DNA of 48,001 nucleotides, taken from contig JANQRV010000245.1 in assembly GCA_028284395.1 (NCBI GenBank), positions 1 through 48,001 of the forward strand, in the 5' to 3' direction. The stretch is from Saprospiraceae bacterium (lineage in GTDB: Bacteria; Bacteroidota; Bacteroidia; Chitinophagales; Saprospiraceae). Numbering within the stretch: the first letter of the stretch is position 1; each line of letters opens with the position of its first letter. Below are positions 28,797 to 37,638 of the stretch, in pieces. Under the pieces are notes generated by a model. It made no database searches. It was not told the origin of the DNA and saw only the letters and a program-made list of their open reading frames with translations. Position numbers and translations under genes: made by a program.

Positions 28797-28802
28797 ATAT
28801 TT

Positions 28803-29945
28803 TTATTTTCCGCTAACTATTTTTCTAGAGATGACAATCTTCTGCACTTCGGAGGTTCCCTCGTAGATCTGAGTGATTTTCGCGTCGCGCATAAGTCGTT
28901 CGACATGGTATTCCTTGACAAAACCATAGCCCCCATGGATTTGAACCGCTTCGACCGTTTGCCTCATCGCTACGTCTGAAGCATACAATTTTGCCATGGA
29001 GCTCGCTAAATCATAATCTCTTCCTTGGTCTTTCAACCAAGCGGACTTATACACCAATAGACGGGCAGCTTCGATCTGGGTAGCCATTTCTGCAAGTTTG
29101 AAACCAATTGCTTGGTGTTGATGGATAGGCTTCCCAAAAGCTTCCCGCTCTTTTGAATAGGCCAATGCCAATTCGTAAGCGCCAGCAGCAATTCCAAGTG
29201 CTTGGGATGCAATTCCAATTCTTCCACCTGACAGCACTTTCATGGCAAATTTAAATCCAAAACCTTCTGCGCCGATACGATTTTCTTTCGGAACTCTTAC
29301 ATCGCTGTACATAATGGTGTGAGTATCGGATGACCGGATTCCTAATTTATCTTCCTTGGCTCCAATAGTAACTCCTTTCCAATCCGATTCTACGATAAAG
29401 GCATTGATGCCGCGATGCTTTAGTTCTGGGTTGGTTTGCGCGATAACCAGATGTACTTTGGAGGTACCTCCACTGGTAATCCAGTTTTTTGTGCCGTTAA
29501 GGAGATAGTATTCTCCCTGATCTGTTGCAGTTGTTCGCTGGTGGGTGGCGTCACTTCCTGCCTCGGGCTCTGACAAGCAAAAAGAGCCGATCCACTCGCC
29601 GGTGCAAAGTTTGGTTAAGTATTTTTGTTTCTGTACTTCCGTTCCGAAGGTTTCTATGCCCCAGCAGACTAAGGAATTATTGACGGACATTATGACTGAG
29701 CACGAATTATCAATTTTGGATATTTCTTCCATTGCCAGGACGTAGCTCAATGAGTCCATTCCGCCACCCCCATATTCGGGAGAAACCATCATGCCCATGA
29801 ATCCTAACTCTGACATTTTCTTTATCTGCTCGTGCGGATAGGTCATTGTGCTATCACGCGCTATTACTCCTGGCTTCAGTTCCATTTGGGCAAAATCTCT
29901 TGCGGCTTCCTTGACGGCCAGCTGTTCTTCGGTTAGGTTCAACAT
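28803..29945 (-). CDS. Acyl-CoA dehydrogenase (short-chain/butyryl-CoA type)
   Basis: The 380-residue FAD enzyme has the standard three-part fold: a helical N-terminal domain (LGFMGMMVSPEYGGGGMD), a middle beta domain with FAD contacts (CLSEPEAGSDA, NGTKNWITSGG), and a C-terminal helical domain (REAFGKPIHQHQAIGFKLAEM, IHGGYGFVKEY, ITQIYEGTSEVQKIVI). The catalytic base Glu is in YEGTSE, as in short-chain dehydrogenases. It forms the 2,3-double bond in acyl-CoA during beta-oxidation or amino-acid catabolism and passes electrons to ETF. No other fatty-acid genes are adjacent. Confidence 0.95.
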   Translation of the reverse strand: MLNLTEEQLAVKEAARDFAQMELKPGVIARDSTMTYPHEQIKKMSELGFMGMMVSPEYGGGGMDSLSYVLAMEEISKIDNSCSVIMSVNNSLVCWGIETFGTEVQKQKYLTKLCTGEWIGSFCLSEPEAGSDATHQRTTATDQGEYYLLNGTKNWITSGGTSKVHLVIAQTNPELKHRGINAFIVESDWKGVTIGAKEDKLGIRSSDTHTIMYSDVRVPKENRIGAEGFGFKFAMKVLSGGRIGIASQALGIAAGAYELALAYSKEREAFGKPIHQHQAIGFKLAEMATQIEAARLLVYKSAWLKDQGRDYDLASSMAKLYASDVAMRQTVEAVQIHGGYGFVKEYHVERLMRDAKITQIYEGTSEVQKIVISRKIVSGK

Positions 29946-30162
29946 TTTTTCTTTTTTGACAATTTTTCGAAATAAGGAATGCTTCGGAAATTCCCGACAA
30001 CTAAGTTGAAAACTAGCAAGCAGTTTTCCTGCTTCTCCAAATTTCAGTTGTAAAGTTAAGCTATTTTTGATTCTTAGCGAATTTTCGCTACAGAGATTTC
30101 GTAGTTTTCAGGCTTGGTATTCAGCATGAAGGGAGGTGTTTCTTGGAAATGGTTGACTTTTC

Positions 30163-31473
30163 TTAAAGACGCTGTATATTGGCTCCAAGCGCTCTTAGCC
30201 GCAAGTCTATATTTTCGTAGCCACGGTCAATCTGATGGATGTTATGGATAATGCTCTCTCCGGTCGCAGAAAGAGCTGCTATGAGTAGGGCAACTCCCGC
30301 ACGGATATCAGGCGATGTCATTTGAATCCCGCGCAGTGCATGTTTGCGCCCCAGGCCGATTACCGTGGCCCGGTGTGGGTCGCATAAGATTATCTGAGCC
30401 CCCATGTCGATCAGTTTATCCACAAAAAAAAGTCTGCTTTCAAACATTTTCTGATGTACTAAAATGCTGCCTTTTGCTTGTGTGGCTACAACGAGTATGA
30501 TGCTCATTAGATCGGGCGTGAAACCGGGCCAGGGAGCATCGTAGATGGTCATAATGGAGCCATCGATGAATGTTTGAATTTCGTAGTGCTCTTGAGCGGG
30601 AATTAAAATGTCATCTCCCCTCTTCTCCAATTGAATACCCAGCTTTCGAAAGACCTCAGGAATGATACCGAGTTCAGGATAAGATACTTCCTTGATGAGA
30701 ATTTGTGATTGGGTCATGGCAGCCAAACCGATGAAACTACCGATTTCAATCATATCCGGCAGCAGTCGATGTGCTGTGCCTGATAAGCTCTCCACTCCTT
30801 CAATTGTTAGCAGGTTGGATTTGATCCCACTGATTTTGGCCCCCATCCCATTCAGCATTTTGCAGAGCTGCTGAACATAGGGCTCGCAGGCGGCATTGTA
30901 AATCTCTGTCCTTCCCTCCGCTAGCACTGCTGCCATGACTACATTTGCCGTACCGGTGACGGAAATCTCATCCATCAATATAGAAGTACCCTTTAGACCT
31001 TTTGTTTCAACAGTGTAGGCATTGGTGATAGAATCGTAATTGAAATTGGCCCCTAGTTTCTGTAGACCTTTGAAGTGGGTATCAAGCCTGCGACGGCCAA
31101 TTTTGTCACCACCTGGCTTGGGAAGAAATGCTTTGCGAAATCTTGCCAATAAAGGAGCAATTAGCATGACGGAGCCCCTTATTCTGCTTGCATTCTTTTG
31201 AAATTGAGGAGAGGTGAGATATTCTAAGTCAATCTCAGCAGCTTTAAGGGTATACTGGTTTTTGTCATGCCTTTGTATATGGACACCCAGACCATCAAGC
31301 AAAGCAATCAATTTTTGAACGTCCAGAATGTCGGGAACATTAGAGATGGAAACAGCTTCTGAAGTAAGCAAACAGGCAGATATAACTTGTAGTGCTTCAT
31401 TCTTGGCTCCCTGGGGGGTGATTTCACCGTGAAGTTGTTGTCCCCCGGTAACCTTGAAAGCGTTCATCTCCAT
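30163..31473 (-). CDS. murA: UDP-N-acetylglucosamine 1-carboxyvinyltransferase MurA
   Basis: The 436-residue enzyme catalyses the first committed step of peptidoglycan synthesis, adding enolpyruvyl from PEP to UDP-GlcNAc. Visible features: GAKNEALQVISACLL (conserved Lys-Asn), RIRGSVMLIAPLLARF, PGGDKIGRRRLDTHF, SVTGTANVVMAAVLAEG and the C-terminal SPDIRAGVALLIAAL. In place of the active-site Cys of the PGGC loop this protein has Asp (Asp123, codon 31107-31105). Known Cys-to-Asp MurA enzymes are active but fosfomycin-resistant. It follows the DUF4290 gene by 8 bp, so they form an operon. Confidence 0.95.
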   Translation of the reverse strand: MEMNAFKVTGGQQLHGEITPQGAKNEALQVISACLLTSEAVSISNVPDILDVQKLIALLDGLGVHIQRHDKNQYTLKAAEIDLEYLTSPQFQKNASRIRGSVMLIAPLLARFRKAFLPKPGGDKIGRRRLDTHFKGLQKLGANFNYDSITNAYTVETKGLKGTSILMDEISVTGTANVVMAAVLAEGRTEIYNAACEPYVQQLCKMLNGMGAKISGIKSNLLTIEGVESLSGTAHRLLPDMIEIGSFIGLAAMTQSQILIKEVSYPELGIIPEVFRKLGIQLEKRGDDILIPAQEHYEIQTFIDGSIMTIYDAPWPGFTPDLMSIILVVATQAKGSILVHQKMFESRLFFVDKLIDMGAQIILCDPHRATVIGLGRKHALRGIQMTSPDIRAGVALLIAALSATGESIIHNIHQIDRGYENIDLRLRALGANIQRL

Positions 31474-31481
31474 GCTTATTT

Positions 31482-32156
31482 TTATTTCCTTCTTCTGCCT
31501 TTCCCTCTGTTTCGGTAGTTATTACTATCTCTTCCATTATTGCTATCTCTTCCACTACCGGTATTCCCCCTCTTTCTCTTCCTGTTGGAATTTGTCAGAT
31601 TGTCCAATGAGGTATTATCATTGATCTTTAACTGATGATCCGAAAGAGATTCTAAATCTGCTTTGATCACTTCATCACTCACATAGTGTTCTCGATTCCA
31701 AGTACGATAGGCCAACTTCATGTAAGAACCAATGACCGTCACAAAGCCTTCTCTCTTTGCGGGGTCCTCCATGGTTAAAGCTTTTTGAATCAGTTTTTGC
31801 ACGTTGCTCCCGTAGTGGCGAAATTTAGCATCGGATTTTGGATAGGTGACTGCTTCCGGTCTTTTGATTGCATCTTCGGGCTTGGGAGTTTCTGGCAATG
31901 GAGCTTTGATATCAATATCGTATTCCGCGATTCGGAACAGGTGTTTCCACAACTTTTCCTTATTGTCTTCAATGCTCTTATTTTGGGGGTTCATTTGCAT
32001 CATTAGTTTCACAACTTTTTCTGCAAATGCTTGCCGCTCATCACTGTCCTCAATGGTCTTTATATGCTGTACCAGTTTTTGGATATTTCTTCCATACTCT
32101 GGCATAATCAACAAAGACCTGGAGGAATTATACACCATGTCGTGTTCATTAGACAT
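31482..32156 (-). CDS. DUF4290 domain protein
   Basis: This 224-residue, cytoplasmic, mainly helical protein resembles the Bacteroidota-specific DUF4290 family (LIMPEYGRNIQKLVQHIKTIED-type start, AFAEKVVKLMMQMNPQNK, SDAKFRHYGSNVQKLI). The two similar halves (YGRNIQKL and YGSNVQKL) suggest an internal repeat. The last 35 residues are Arg/Gly/Asn-rich with a duplicated GRDSNN, probably disordered and able to bind RNA or nucleotides. Its conserved place before murA suggests a link to cell-wall synthesis, but its function is unknown. Confidence 0.85.
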   Translation of the reverse strand: MSNEHDMVYNSSRSLLIMPEYGRNIQKLVQHIKTIEDSDERQAFAEKVVKLMMQMNPQNKSIEDNKEKLWKHLFRIAEYDIDIKAPLPETPKPEDAIKRPEAVTYPKSDAKFRHYGSNVQKLIQKALTMEDPAKREGFVTVIGSYMKLAYRTWNREHYVSDEVIKADLESLSDHQLKINDNTSLDNLTNSNRKRKRGNTGSGRDSNNGRDSNNYRNRGKGRRRK

Positions 32157-32191
32157 CTTAACGTATTTAATTGAATCTGTTATAAAAACAA

Positions 32192-32227
32192 GTTAATGCC
32201 TCTTTTATTGTCAAAAGAAGCATTAAC
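32192..32227 (-). terminator. Intrinsic terminator after glmS
   Basis: GTTAATGC (32192-32199) pairs with GCATTAAC (32220-32227), and inner arms TCTTTT/AAAAGA extend the stem past one mismatch, leaving a 6-base loop. Read in the glmS direction it is followed by TTGTTTTTAT, a U-rich tail, 28 bp after the glmS stop. Confidence 0.65.
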
Positions 32228-32254
32228 GACTTTACTTTCCTAGTAGTTGACTGA

Positions 32255-34093
32255 TTATTCTACAGTAACCGATTTTGCCAAGTTTCTTGGTTGATCCACA
32301 TTACATTCCCTCATAATTGCAATGTGATAAGATAATAGTTGCAACGGAATAACAGATAAAAGCGGAGTGAAAGGCTCCATGGTCTCAGGAATCTCAATTG
32401 TAGCATCTGCGACCTGACTGATTTCACTGTCTCCCTTTGTTACGATGGCAATAACGTATCCTTTTCTGGCCTTTACCTCCTGTATATTGCTCAAGACTTT
32501 TTCGTAGGCACTCTTGTTCGTAGCAATTACAATAACTGGCATTTCTTCGTCAATGAGGGCAATTGGGCCGTGTTTCATTTCGGCGGCTGGATATCCTTCT
32601 GCGTGAATATACGAGATTTCTTTGAGTTTTAAGGCTCCTTCGAGAGCAACTGGGAAATTATATCCTCTTCCCAGGTACAATGCATTAGGTTTGTCTTGAA
32701 TCTCTGCTGCAATGTATTTGATGTGGTCGTTGGTCTTAAGAACCTCCTCAACCTTGGCAGGAATGTTAGCCAACTCCGTAATATATTGGCGGTATTGGGA
32801 CTCCGAAATTGTGCCTCTCTTATGCCCTATACTTAGCGCCATCATAGTCAGTAGGGTCACTTGCCCAGTAAAAGCTTTGGTAGACGCCACTCCAATTTCC
32901 GGGCCAGCATGAATATAGGAGCCTGCATCGGTCATTCTGGCAATGGAGGAACCAACGGAGTTAACAATACCATAATTTAAGGCACCTCTTTCCCTTGAAA
33001 GTTCCAACGCAGCTAAAGTATCAGCTGTTTCTCCAGATTGGGAAATGGCAATGATGACATCTTTGTCCGTTATGATAGGGTTGCGGTACCTTAGTTCGGA
33101 AGCATACTCAACTTCGACTGGGATTCTAGCTAATTCTTCAAATAAATATTCTCCAATTAGTCCCGCATGCCAAGAAGTACCACATGCTGCAATGATAAAT
33201 CTTTGTGCGTTAACAATCCGATTACTATACTCTTCCAAGCCCCCCAAATGTATCCATCCATCTTCTTTATTCAGACGACCCCTCATACAATCAGAGATTG
33301 TTTTCGGTTGCTCGTAAATTTCTTTTAACATGAAATAGTCATATCCCCCTTTTTCAAGGTTTTCTATTTTCATATCAATTTCGTGGATCGTCGGAGTCTG
33401 AACTTCATTGTTTACCGTTTTTACCTGGATGCCATTGTAACGATCGATCGAGACAATTTCGTTGTCATTAATGTAAATGACTTTGTTGGTGTACTCGATC
33501 ATTGGAGTGGCATCCGATGCAAGAAAATATTCACCTTCTCCAATTCCAACGACAAGTGGACTGGCTTTGCGCGCAGCAACTAGTTTGTTAGGGTTTCTTT
33601 TGTCAAGAACTACGATGGCGTAGGCACCTACGACCCGAGTTAAGGCAATTCTCACTGCTTCCTCCAAAGGCAATTGATCTTTTTCCTGTATTTCTTCAAT
33701 GAAGTGGATGAGCACTTCGGTGTCGGTATCACTTGTGAACACATGACCTTCTTTTTCCAAGGCTTCTTTTAGAAGCGCATAATTCTCAATGATGCCATTG
33801 TGAACGATGGTCAGCTGGCTGTTGCCTGAGGTATGGGGATGTGCATTTACATCGTTAGGCACACCATGAGTCGCCCAACGCGTATGGCCAATACCGACTG
33901 TTGAAGATTTTGGAAGCTCCTCTGCGAAATCGATCAATTCCTGGACTTTACCTTTTTTCTTGTAGACCATGAGTTGACCATTCGCAAGCGCTACTCCGGC
34001 GCTGTCATAACCCCGATATTCGAGTCTTTGTAACCCCTTAATGAGAATGGGGTAGGCCTCCTTCGGGCCGATGTAAGCTACTATTCCACACAT
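32255..34093 (-). CDS. glmS: Glutamine-fructose-6-phosphate aminotransferase (isomerising) GlmS
   Basis: The 612-residue enzyme makes glucosamine-6-phosphate, the precursor of UDP-GlcNAc used by MurA nearby. The N-terminal glutaminase domain begins MCGIVAYIG with the catalytic Cys after Met, and has GIGHTRWATHG and HPHTSGNSQLTIVHNG. Two SIS sugar-isomerase domains follow (IIAACGTSWHAGLIGEYLFE, AISQSGETADTLAALE, VGSSIARMTDAG, RGYNFPVALEGALKLKEISY). The C-terminus ends LAKSVTVE, as in the family. No glmS ribozyme is seen in the 42-bp leader, as expected for this phylum. Confidence 0.97.
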   Translation of the reverse strand: MCGIVAYIGPKEAYPILIKGLQRLEYRGYDSAGVALANGQLMVYKKKGKVQELIDFAEELPKSSTVGIGHTRWATHGVPNDVNAHPHTSGNSQLTIVHNGIIENYALLKEALEKEGHVFTSDTDTEVLIHFIEEIQEKDQLPLEEAVRIALTRVVGAYAIVVLDKRNPNKLVAARKASPLVVGIGEGEYFLASDATPMIEYTNKVIYINDNEIVSIDRYNGIQVKTVNNEVQTPTIHEIDMKIENLEKGGYDYFMLKEIYEQPKTISDCMRGRLNKEDGWIHLGGLEEYSNRIVNAQRFIIAACGTSWHAGLIGEYLFEELARIPVEVEYASELRYRNPIITDKDVIIAISQSGETADTLAALELSRERGALNYGIVNSVGSSIARMTDAGSYIHAGPEIGVASTKAFTGQVTLLTMMALSIGHKRGTISESQYRQYITELANIPAKVEEVLKTNDHIKYIAAEIQDKPNALYLGRGYNFPVALEGALKLKEISYIHAEGYPAAEMKHGPIALIDEEMPVIVIATNKSAYEKVLSNIQEVKARKGYVIAIVTKGDSEISQVADATIEIPETMEPFTPLLSVIPLQLLSYHIAIMRECNVDQPRNLAKSVTVE

Positions 34094-34135
34094 AATTTTG
34101 ACAGTTGAATATTTAGTATAATGAACGCATTAAAA

Positions 34136-35518
34136 TTACTTCCTTGTGAAAGTGAGGTTGAGCACCATCGGGAATGAAGGGTGGTTTGCACCATAAATAA
34201 TCGATCGATTGGCCCTTTCGGCCGACGAAATAGAACTAATCAATAGTTCACTCTCCAAGCCTCCATCAATCATTTGTTGAAATGCAGCAGTGATATTTAC
34301 TTTATAAACGTTGTCCGATGGTGATAGGTTTCCTCCAAAACTTTCTTCAATTTGTCTTTGTGTTTGTGTGACGATCGTGAGGTCTTCAATCGGACTGATT
34401 GTTTGATCCGTATTTACTTGAAATAAAATCAGTTGTTCAATGGGGGGGAATTGAGTGATGTCATCGTTGTCTAGTTCAGCTACGGATAATATAAGTTCAG
34501 CCTTATTAACAAGAACGTTGTTGAGATCACGAATATAAGGAAAAATTATCTTTGTTTGTAGTCCTCCCATTCCCTGAATAAAATTTGTGTCTCTCCCGGA
34601 AGTCGAATTATCCAGAAAGCTTTCAACGAATGCACCGGAAACATTGTTCTCAAGCGTGACATTGCGGACTGAAGAATTCCCAGACCGAAGGTGGAAAATC
34701 TTCTGTTCGTCATCTTGAGTATAATAGAGGTAAATTCCTGAATAAACTGAGTTATCGGGACGCAGCGCGAAACTGAGTACTCCACTGGTATTAATTGTGG
34801 GATTAATTCGAATTCCTTTAAAGAATTCCAGAAGATCCGGATCGCTCGCAAAAGTGGTAGAGTCTTGGCTCAAAATCTCATTACCAAACTCATTAGATAA
34901 ACTTACCGCTAAGTGTGGAATGGAAACAGTATCTCCTGAAGCTGAAACAAAAGGACGAGGACTCAAGTCTGGGATAAATGTCTCGTTGGCTATTGCAGTT
35001 GGGTCAGTCGCAAAGTTGGCATTCGAAAACAGAGTTTGATCGTTCGGAATGTCTTCGATAACCCTGAGGACTTCGATGCCAAATTCTTCATTGATGTTAA
35101 TCTCTTCATCCCCGTATCCGTATATTCCGGAAGAATCATAGGGTAAGATTAAAAGAATACTATCTAGAGTAGCACCAGAGAAATCGGTGTTTACTGTTCT
35201 CAAAAGAGGTTGCAGATATATACTGGAAGATGCGACACCAAAAAGTGGGTCCTCAAAATTTCCAAATAAGTAACTACCCAGTTGACCAGCAAATGGGGAA
35301 TTGAAGGAAAATGGGTTATAGGGACTAAAGGTCGGGATGCTATCACCTGGAATGGTGAGGGAATTCATGGAGACCGTATCTGTAAATTGAATATCTACTT
35401 TGATATCATCTAATAAGTCAGCTCCAATTAAAGTTGGATCACTGCAGGATGAAAATGCAAAAAGCTTACAGACCAATATATATACCACCAGCTTATGCAA
35501 AGCCAGAATCCTTTTCAT
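34136..35518 (-). CDS. DUF4270 family outer-membrane lipoprotein
   Basis: From the ATG at 35518 (460 residues) the signal reads MKRILALHKLVVYILVC and ends FSSC, with the lipid Cys at residue 25. Upstream in-frame codons to 35560 are not signal-like. The mature protein starts SDPTLIGADLLDD, which with the overall length and beta-rich composition matches DUF4270 lipoproteins found across Bacteroidota, usually between a starch-synthase-like gene and glmS as here. The function is unknown. It is presumed to be surface or periplasmic. There is a 168-bp gap to the GT5-like gene upstream. Confidence 0.85.
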   Translation of the reverse strand: MKRILALHKLVVYILVCKLFAFSSCSDPTLIGADLLDDIKVDIQFTDTVSMNSLTIPGDSIPTFSPYNPFSFNSPFAGQLGSYLFGNFEDPLFGVASSSIYLQPLLRTVNTDFSGATLDSILLILPYDSSGIYGYGDEEININEEFGIEVLRVIEDIPNDQTLFSNANFATDPTAIANETFIPDLSPRPFVSASGDTVSIPHLAVSLSNEFGNEILSQDSTTFASDPDLLEFFKGIRINPTINTSGVLSFALRPDNSVYSGIYLYYTQDDEQKIFHLRSGNSSVRNVTLENNVSGAFVESFLDNSTSGRDTNFIQGMGGLQTKIIFPYIRDLNNVLVNKAELILSVAELDNDDITQFPPIEQLILFQVNTDQTISPIEDLTIVTQTQRQIEESFGGNLSPSDNVYKVNITAAFQQMIDGGLESELLISSISSAERANRSIIYGANHPSFPMVLNLTFTRK

Positions 35519-35686
35519 AAGAAAAATTTCTTTGAGAATGTGAATAATGGTAAACAACAAATAACCATATCAGCAACGATAGATTGCTAACATGGAAAGA
35601 TCAGAGATTGATTTTTCAAGAATGTATTATTGCTAATTCGTTCGTCGATAGAATTCTAGTAGCAAGTTGTTTAACGAGCGGCGGTA

Positions 35687-36511
35687 TTATTCTGCAACTT
35701 CCGTTTCAGCAAGCATCTGGCTATAAAAGTCCATATATCCCGATAGGAAGTTCTCTTCCGCTGAATATTGTAATACTGGCTTACCTGGGTCCTGCAAAGC
35801 AGCTTGAACCGAATCACTTACTTCCTCACTTCCTTGGATGACTCCATCGGCAAAGGCAATTCCGCCTTCATAAAGAGAGATCCTGTCTCCATCCTTGAAG
35901 GCACTTAAATCATCTTCGTTGAGATTGTTGATCGAAGCTTTTGTGATGAAATTATCATCGAAGGTATGCTCAAGATTATCCTTATAAACTGAAAAAACTA
36001 CCTTCGAACCTTGGAATAATGGTTCGTTCTTGTAAGCAACCTTCAGATAGAAAGGAATGAGGCTGGTCATCCAACCGTGGCAATGAATAATGTCCGGTGG
36101 CCATCCAAATTTCTTAACAGTTTCAATCACTCCTTTACAAAAGAAAACCATTCTATCCTGGTTGTCTTCAAAGGGGACATCGTCATCTGAAGTAAAAATA
36201 TGCTTTCTTTTGAAGAAGTCTTCATTGTCTAGGAAATACACTTGCATTCTCGCTTCCGGCAAGGATGCGACCTTGATGATCAATGGAAAGTCATCATCAT
36301 CAACAATAATGTTCATTCCCGATAGCCGCACTACTTCATGCAACCGGTGTCTACGTTCATTGATAGTTCCATATCTTGGCATCAAGATCCTGATCTCCAT
36401 GCCATTTTCTTGGATATATTGGGGCAATTTACGAGCAATTTCGCCAATCTCAGAAAGAATAGTATAAGGCTTCATTTCCTGCGTAACAATCAACACTTTC
36501 TTTTTACTCAT
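35687..36511 (-). CDS. Short GT5 starch/glycogen-synthase-like protein
   Basis: At 274 residues this is only the N-terminal Rossmann domain of glycogen synthase (VLIVTQEMKPYT, IRILMPRYGTINERRH, NQDRMVFFCKGVIETV, DIIHCHGWMTSLIPFYLK). The C-terminal GT-B half that carries the donor-binding site is absent. The ADP-glucose motif KTGG near residue 18 is replaced by ILSE. It is therefore unlikely to make glycogen. Related short proteins occur next to panC and DUF4270 genes in Bacteroidota, so this is a conserved arrangement rather than a recent truncation. A structural or regulatory role is inference. Confidence 0.8.
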   Translation of the reverse strand: MSKKKVLIVTQEMKPYTILSEIGEIARKLPQYIQENGMEIRILMPRYGTINERRHRLHEVVRLSGMNIIVDDDDFPLIIKVASLPEARMQVYFLDNEDFFKRKHIFTSDDDVPFEDNQDRMVFFCKGVIETVKKFGWPPDIIHCHGWMTSLIPFYLKVAYKNEPLFQGSKVVFSVYKDNLEHTFDDNFITKASINNLNEDDLSAFKDGDRISLYEGGIAFADGVIQGSEEVSDSVQAALQDPGKPVLQYSAEENFLSGYMDFYSQMLAETEVAE

Positions 36512-36763
36512 AGATGCTTGGTTGTAGAGAACGAAGATGGTTCGATTAGATAAATTTTTAAAACGATTTGCAAAATTAGAAAAAAACTGCGACTTTTCCT
36601 ATTTGCTAGTAAGCATCTTATTAGAGTGTCCAATCTCCTTTTTCCAACTGTTTAGTCCTCAATTTTAATCTATTACGAACAGATCTCGCGTTTACGTTTA
36701 AATTGGTTTGTCAAATAGGACATCACTAACTGAGAATAATTGAATCTGCAAAAATTTTGACCA

Positions 36764-37618
36764 ATGCACTTATTCAGGACGGTTGAAAAAATCAAGTACC
36801 ATCTCGTTCAACAGAGAAAGCAAGGTTTGAGCATAGGGTTCGTACCAACTATGGGTGCCCTTCATCAAGGACATCTTTCCTTGGTGAAAGCATCCTTGGA
36901 AAGAAATGACCTCACTGTCAGCAGTATTTTTGTCAACCCAACGCAATTTAACGAACAAAAAGATCTTGAAAAATATCCCCGAACTACCTCTAAAGATATC
37001 GACAAGCTTTTGAGGGTTGGTTGTCACGTCATTTTTTTTCCGGAGGTAGAGGAGATTTATCCGCCAGGTACAACAATTAAGTTGCCATTTACCTTTGAAA
37101 ATAGCTCTCTGACTAAAGTGATGGAAGGAAGATTCAGACCTGGACACTTCGACGGAGTTGCTCAGGTAGTGTATCGGCTGCTGGATATTGTTGAACCCCA
37201 TCGGTTGTACATGGGACAAAAGGACTATCAACAAGTACAGGTGGTCCAGAGTATGATCGACCAAGCGGGCTTAACCATTGATCTGGAAGTTTGTCCCATC
37301 ATTCGAGAAAAAGATGGACTTGCAATGAGCTCGAGAAACAGAAGGTTGGATGAAACTCTAAGGCCAAAAGCAGGTATCATACATCAAACATTGAATTGGA
37401 CAAAGGAAACTATTCAAAGCTATTCTTTAGTTGAGTTAAAAGCCAGGGCCCTAAAGATGCTGACCATCGACGGGTTTAATCCCGAATATTTGGAAATTGT
37501 AGACAGCAATACATTACAACCTATTACTGATTATTCTGCTCATAACGAAATAGTAGTTTGCACAGCAGTTTGGGTCGGACAGGTGCGGTTAATTGACAAT
37601 TTAGTGATCAAGTTTTAG
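36764..37618 (+). CDS. panC: Pantoate-beta-alanine ligase PanC
   Basis: The 284-residue enzyme joins pantoate and beta-alanine with ATP to give pantothenate, the precursor of coenzyme A. Motifs: FVPTMGALHQGHLSLVKAS (HxGH nucleotidyl-transferase-like site), SIFVNPTQFN, FRPGHFDGVAQVVYRLL, PHRLYMGQKDYQQ and the KMSK-like GLAMSSRNRRL. It is divergent from the GT5-like gene, with 252 bp between starts. No panD (aspartate decarboxylase, the beta-alanine source) follows. Next is the flippase-like gene 20 bp downstream. Confidence 0.96.
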   Translation: MHLFRTVEKIKYHLVQQRKQGLSIGFVPTMGALHQGHLSLVKASLERNDLTVSSIFVNPTQFNEQKDLEKYPRTTSKDIDKLLRVGCHVIFFPEVEEIYPPGTTIKLPFTFENSSLTKVMEGRFRPGHFDGVAQVVYRLLDIVEPHRLYMGQKDYQQVQVVQSMIDQAGLTIDLEVCPIIREKDGLAMSSRNRRLDETLRPKAGIIHQTLNWTKETIQSYSLVELKARALKMLTIDGFNPEYLEIVDSNTLQPITDYSAHNEIVVCTAVWVGQVRLIDNLVIKF

Positions 37619-37638
37619 TTATTTAATACCTCTATAAA

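Noticed and set aside
30075..30090. 16-base hairpin TAGCGAA/TTCGCTA after murA
   Set aside because: It is about 75 bp past the stop and lacks a U tract, so it is too weak to call a terminator.
36770..37264. Minus-strand frame of 164 codons
   Set aside because: It is a shadow of panC, whose motifs are intact.
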